Source: CAMAVH01 sp036500145
GTDB taxonomy: Bacteria > Pseudomonadota > Alphaproteobacteria > SMXQ01
Assembly (NCBI GenBank): GCA_036500145.1
Contig: DASYCO010000072.1
Span: forward strand, 1-50,509
Length of the DNA stretch: 50,509 bases
Direction of reading: 5' to 3'
The translations under genes were made by a program, and so were the position numbers. The notes under the pieces are model-generated. The model was not told the origin of the DNA. It was given only the letters and a program-made list of their open reading frames with translations, and did no database searches. Each line of letters begins with the position of its first letter. The stretch's first letter is position 1. Of the stretch, positions 48,207-50,509 are shown piece after piece.

Positions 48207-50318
48207 TCAGAGGCTCGGGATGCCCAGCGCCTTGATGGCCGGAAAGGCGGTGCCGACAAGCGTCGACGGCCAGGGGATGCTCAACAGCTGGTCGAACACC
48301 ATGTAGACGAAGGCCGTCACGCAGATCGCGTAGGGGATCACGATCTTCCACGACTCCCGCGCCTCAAGCCGCATGAAGGCGACGATGAAGAGCGGCGCCG
48401 TCGGGATCAGGCCGATGGTCGCCATGGAAGCCATGAAGGCCACGAGCCAGCCGAAGAACACCAGGCTCCGCAGCGCGATGGTGCGCGGCGGCACGTGGGC
48501 CGTGTCCGACTCCAGGTCCATGTGGATCTTCTGCGAGGCTTCCTTGGTCGCCTTCGTGTCGACGCCTTCCATGGCCTGGTCGAGCAGGCCCTCGGCCAGG
48601 ACGGCTTCGGGCCGGCGGAAGACCTGGTTGGCCAGGCTGCCGGCGCAGAAGACGAGGCCTGCGACGCCGACGATCATGGGGACGATCTTCGCGTCGAAGT
48701 TCCACTTGGAAGCCTGGTAGACCATCGTGCCGATGAGCCCCAGGAACACCAGGTAGAACAGGTTCGACAGCTTGAAGCGCGGCGCGCCGAAGTCCGTCAG
48801 CATGTTCTTCAGGCCGCCATGGCTGCGGATGTCCTGCATCACCGGACGCACGAAGCCGAGAATGGCCATCGCGAGCACGCCGATGACGACCGGACGCTCC
48901 AGCCAGTCGAGGCCGTAGCGCTCCACCGAGATGAACATGTAGCGCTCGATGATGTCGCCCAGCACCAGGCCGAGGATCAGCGGCGGGCGCGGCCACTTCA
49001 TCTGCTTCATCGTCCAGCCGAGGTAGCCGAAGAACAGCAGGCAGTAGAGATCGCCCCACTGGCGCGAACCTTCGAAGGCGCCGATGTAGATGACGCTCAG
49101 GACGGCCGGGCAGATCAGCGTGTAGCGCAGGGTCGCCAGCTTGGCGAACCAGCCCGACCACAGGTAGCACATGCCCGCGCCGACGATGTTGGCGATCGCG
49201 ATCGACCACACCATCGAGTAGGTCACGTTCAGGTTCTTGCCGAGCATGTCCGGCCCCGGGACGAGCCCGTGGATCAGGAACGCGCCGAGCAGGATCGCCA
49301 TGCCGGCGCCGCCGGGAACGCCGAACGCCACCGTGGTGACCAGCGAGCCGCCTTCCTTGGCGTTGTTGGTCGCCTCGGAGGCGATGACGCCGCGCACGTC
49401 GCCCTTGCCGAAGGTCTGGCTCGCGCCTTTCTCCGTCTTGAGCGCGTGGCCGTAGGCCAGCCAGTCGACCACCGAGCCGCTGATGCCGGGCACGGCGCCG
49501 AGGCCGGCGCCGATCCAGGAGCAGCGGATGATGAGCCACCAATGCCGGAAGCAGTCGCGGATGCCCGCGGCCATGCCGGCCTTGATGTTGTACTTGGCGT
49601 CGCCCGCGATGGCCGTGCGCGCGATCGCGAGATCGCAGAGCTCGGGCAGCGCGAAGAGGCCGAGCGTCGCCGGCACCAGCGGCAGGCCGTCCCACAGGTA
49701 GAGGCTGTCGAGGGTCCAGCGCAGCGTGCCGGTCTGCGGGTCGGAGCCGATCATGGCGATCATGATGCCGAGGCAGCCGGCGACCATGCCGCGCAACGGC
49801 GCCGAGCCCGACAGCACCGCCACCATCGAAATGCCCAAGACGGAAAACGCCAGCAGCTCGGGCGAGCCGAGATAGAGCATCACCGGCCGCAGGATCGGGA
49901 TCGAGATCGCGAGCAGCATGGCGCCGAAAATGCCGCCCATCATCGACGACATGTAGGCGGCGCTGAGCGCACGCCCGGCCTCGCCCTTCTTCGCCATCGG
50001 GAATCCGTCCAGCACCGTCGCCGCGGAGGCTGCACCTCCGGGCACGCCGAACAGGATTGCCGGGATCGGATCGCCGGTCGCCGTGGTGGCGCCAAGGCCG
50101 AGCAGCAGCGCGAAGGCGGAGTAGGGGTCCATGCCGAACGTGAACGGCAGCAGCATCGCGGTGCCCGCGAGCCCGCCGATGCCCGGGACGATGCCGAGCA
50201 CCAGCCCCATCATGCAACCGGCCATCAGGAACATCAGCCGGTGCGGCTCCATCAGCGTGATGAACGCCTTGCCCGCGGCTGCCGCCATGAAGGCTGCATC
50301 TGCTCCGATGCTTTCCAT
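48207..50318 (-). CDS. tctA: Fused TTT membrane subunits TctA-TctB
   Basis: A 703-residue membrane protein. Residues 1-500 are TctA: GLVLGIVPGIGGLAGTAMLLPF, LFGVPGGAASAATVLDGFPMAKKGEAGRALSAA, and the repeat GAVPGISGSVVDWLAYGHA then NNAKEGGSLVTTVAFGVPGGAGMA. A helix-containing linker (about 500-530) leads to about residues 540-700, which have the TctB layout: YLVFLGLIGTMVYQASKWN, then MIVGVAGLVFCAGSLAN, a charged loop with EGVDTKATKEASQK, then two final hydrophobic segments. The fusion is in one frame with no stop. It is preceded by a receptor gene on the same strand. Substrate unknown. Confidence 0.93.
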   Translation of the reverse strand: MESIGADAAFMAAAAGKAFITLMEPHRLMFLMAGCMMGLVLGIVPGIGGLAGTAMLLPFTFGMDPYSAFALLLGLGATTATGDPIPAILFGVPGGAASAATVLDGFPMAKKGEAGRALSAAYMSSMMGGIFGAMLLAISIPILRPVMLYLGSPELLAFSVLGISMVAVLSGSAPLRGMVAGCLGIMIAMIGSDPQTGTLRWTLDSLYLWDGLPLVPATLGLFALPELCDLAIARTAIAGDAKYNIKAGMAAGIRDCFRHWWLIIRCSWIGAGLGAVPGISGSVVDWLAYGHALKTEKGASQTFGKGDVRGVIASEATNNAKEGGSLVTTVAFGVPGGAGMAILLGAFLIHGLVPGPDMLGKNLNVTYSMVWSIAIANIVGAGMCYLWSGWFAKLATLRYTLICPAVLSVIYIGAFEGSRQWGDLYCLLFFGYLGWTMKQMKWPRPPLILGLVLGDIIERYMFISVERYGLDWLERPVVIGVLAMAILGFVRPVMQDIRSHGGLKNMLTDFGAPRFKLSNLFYLVFLGLIGTMVYQASKWNFDAKIVPMIVGVAGLVFCAGSLANQVFRRPEAVLAEGLLDQAMEGVDTKATKEASQKIHMDLESDTAHVPPRTIALRSLVFFGWLVAFMASMATIGLIPTAPLFIVAFMRLEARESWKIVIPYAICVTAFVYMVFDQLLSIPWPSTLVGTAFPAIKALGIPSL

Positions 50319-50358
50319 CCCTAGCCTTTTTGGTTCCTGAAACGCACGAACTTCATCG

Positions 50359-50509
50359 TTACGGCTTTACGGCCGCAGGTTTGGCCGACAGTGCCTGCCG
50401 CGCCCGTTGGACCAGGTGCGGCGGGGTTGCATACAGGTCCGATACCAGCTTTTGCAACTCGTCGCCGGGCATCGGGTCGACGTCGAGGTGCATCTTGTCC
50501 GCTTCCGCG
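50359..50509 (-). CDS. TTT substrate-binding receptor, C-terminal 49 residues (cut by window edge)
   Basis: The final codons of a Bug/TctC family receptor gene, open at the window edge. The end reads DKMHLDVDPMPGDELQKLV, then LYATPPHLVQRARQALSA, the typical C-terminal helix region in which Bug proteins contact the end of the fold. The stop TAA is at 50359-50361. It lies 40 bases before the fused tctAB start, giving a receptor-first operon. This receptor ends normally, without the extra domain seen in the other one. Confidence 0.85.
   Translation of the reverse strand, partial: AEADKMHLDVDPMPGDELQKLVSDLYATPPHLVQRARQALSAKPAAVKP

Noticed and set aside
48364..50217. Open frame over the fused tctAB gene
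   Set aside because: Out-of-frame shadow with Arg/His/Ala bias; the 703-residue frame holds TTT motifs and membrane segments.
1..50509. tRNA, rRNA, CRISPR, prophage, transposase or integrase genes
   Set aside because: None recognised by reading the gaps and the translated frames; REP-like units are the only mobile-type repeats.

Overview
The window is a GC-rich (by eye about two thirds G+C), gene-dense chromosomal segment of an alphaproteobacterium, probably of the Rhodospirillales or a neighbouring order. This is inferred from gene families and order: MucR, an LdtR-type MarR regulator, a DUF6898 protein, a bifunctional RelA/SpoT enzyme beside rpoZ, the nrdR-ribD-ribE-ribH-nusB-thiL run, the lepB-rnc-era-recO run, and a metal site in HemB that lacks the zinc cysteines. 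I see no rRNA, tRNA, CRISPR array, prophage or insertion sequence. Both edges cut a gene: hppA on the left and a tripartite tricarboxylate transporter (TTT) receptor gene on the right.

Left part (1-10280, nearly all minus strand). It holds the N-terminal part of a proton-pumping pyrophosphatase, an MFS transporter, a FliL-like exported protein and a DUF4865 protein. A housekeeping run then reads rpiB-glyA-nrdR-ribD-ribE-ribH-nusB-thiL. ribE and ribH are separated by 132 bases holding two hairpins. An AT-rich 351-base divergent region with several inverted repeats separates this run from mucR.

Centre-left (10281-18333). mucR converges on an ldtR-DUF6898 pair. hemB diverges from ldtR and is followed on the plus strand by a penicillin-acylase-family Ntn hydrolase, motA-motB and an aminoacyl-tRNA-protein transferase. 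The convergent gap before parC holds three copies of a REP-like palindromic unit whose stem bases vary in a paired way.

Centre (18334-28824, minus). folK, rpoZ, rsh, pdxJ, acpS, lepB, rnc, era, recO and parC cover the stringent response, cofactor and lipid priming, protein export, RNA processing, ribosome assembly and DNA topology. rnc and era overlap by 4 bases. rnc most likely starts at a GTG two bases after lepB.

Centre-right (28991-40589). A NYN nuclease and a family 5 uracil-DNA glycosylase are followed by an outer-membrane beta-barrel gene with a strong UUCG-capped terminator. Next come a YuiH-like molybdoenzyme, a small unknown acidic protein, smpB (with a decayed tandem duplication of its 3' end), dapA, a lytic transglycosylase, a PLP ammonia-lyase or racemase, an overlapping M23 peptidase-bactofilin pair and a second MFS transporter. 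Several of these act on the cell wall.

Right part (40590-50509). This is the accessory region. It holds two short cupin proteins with complementary metal-ligand sets behind a palindromic control region, a TTT uptake system (tctA-tctB-tctC) whose receptor carries an extra C-terminal domain, and an ornithine cyclodeaminase/mu-crystallin family enzyme. On the other strand are a bestrophin-type channel and a second TTT system in which TctA and TctB are fused, preceded by the cut receptor gene. The first group looks like an uptake-plus-catabolism locus for an unknown small carboxylate and is the best candidate here for something undescribed.
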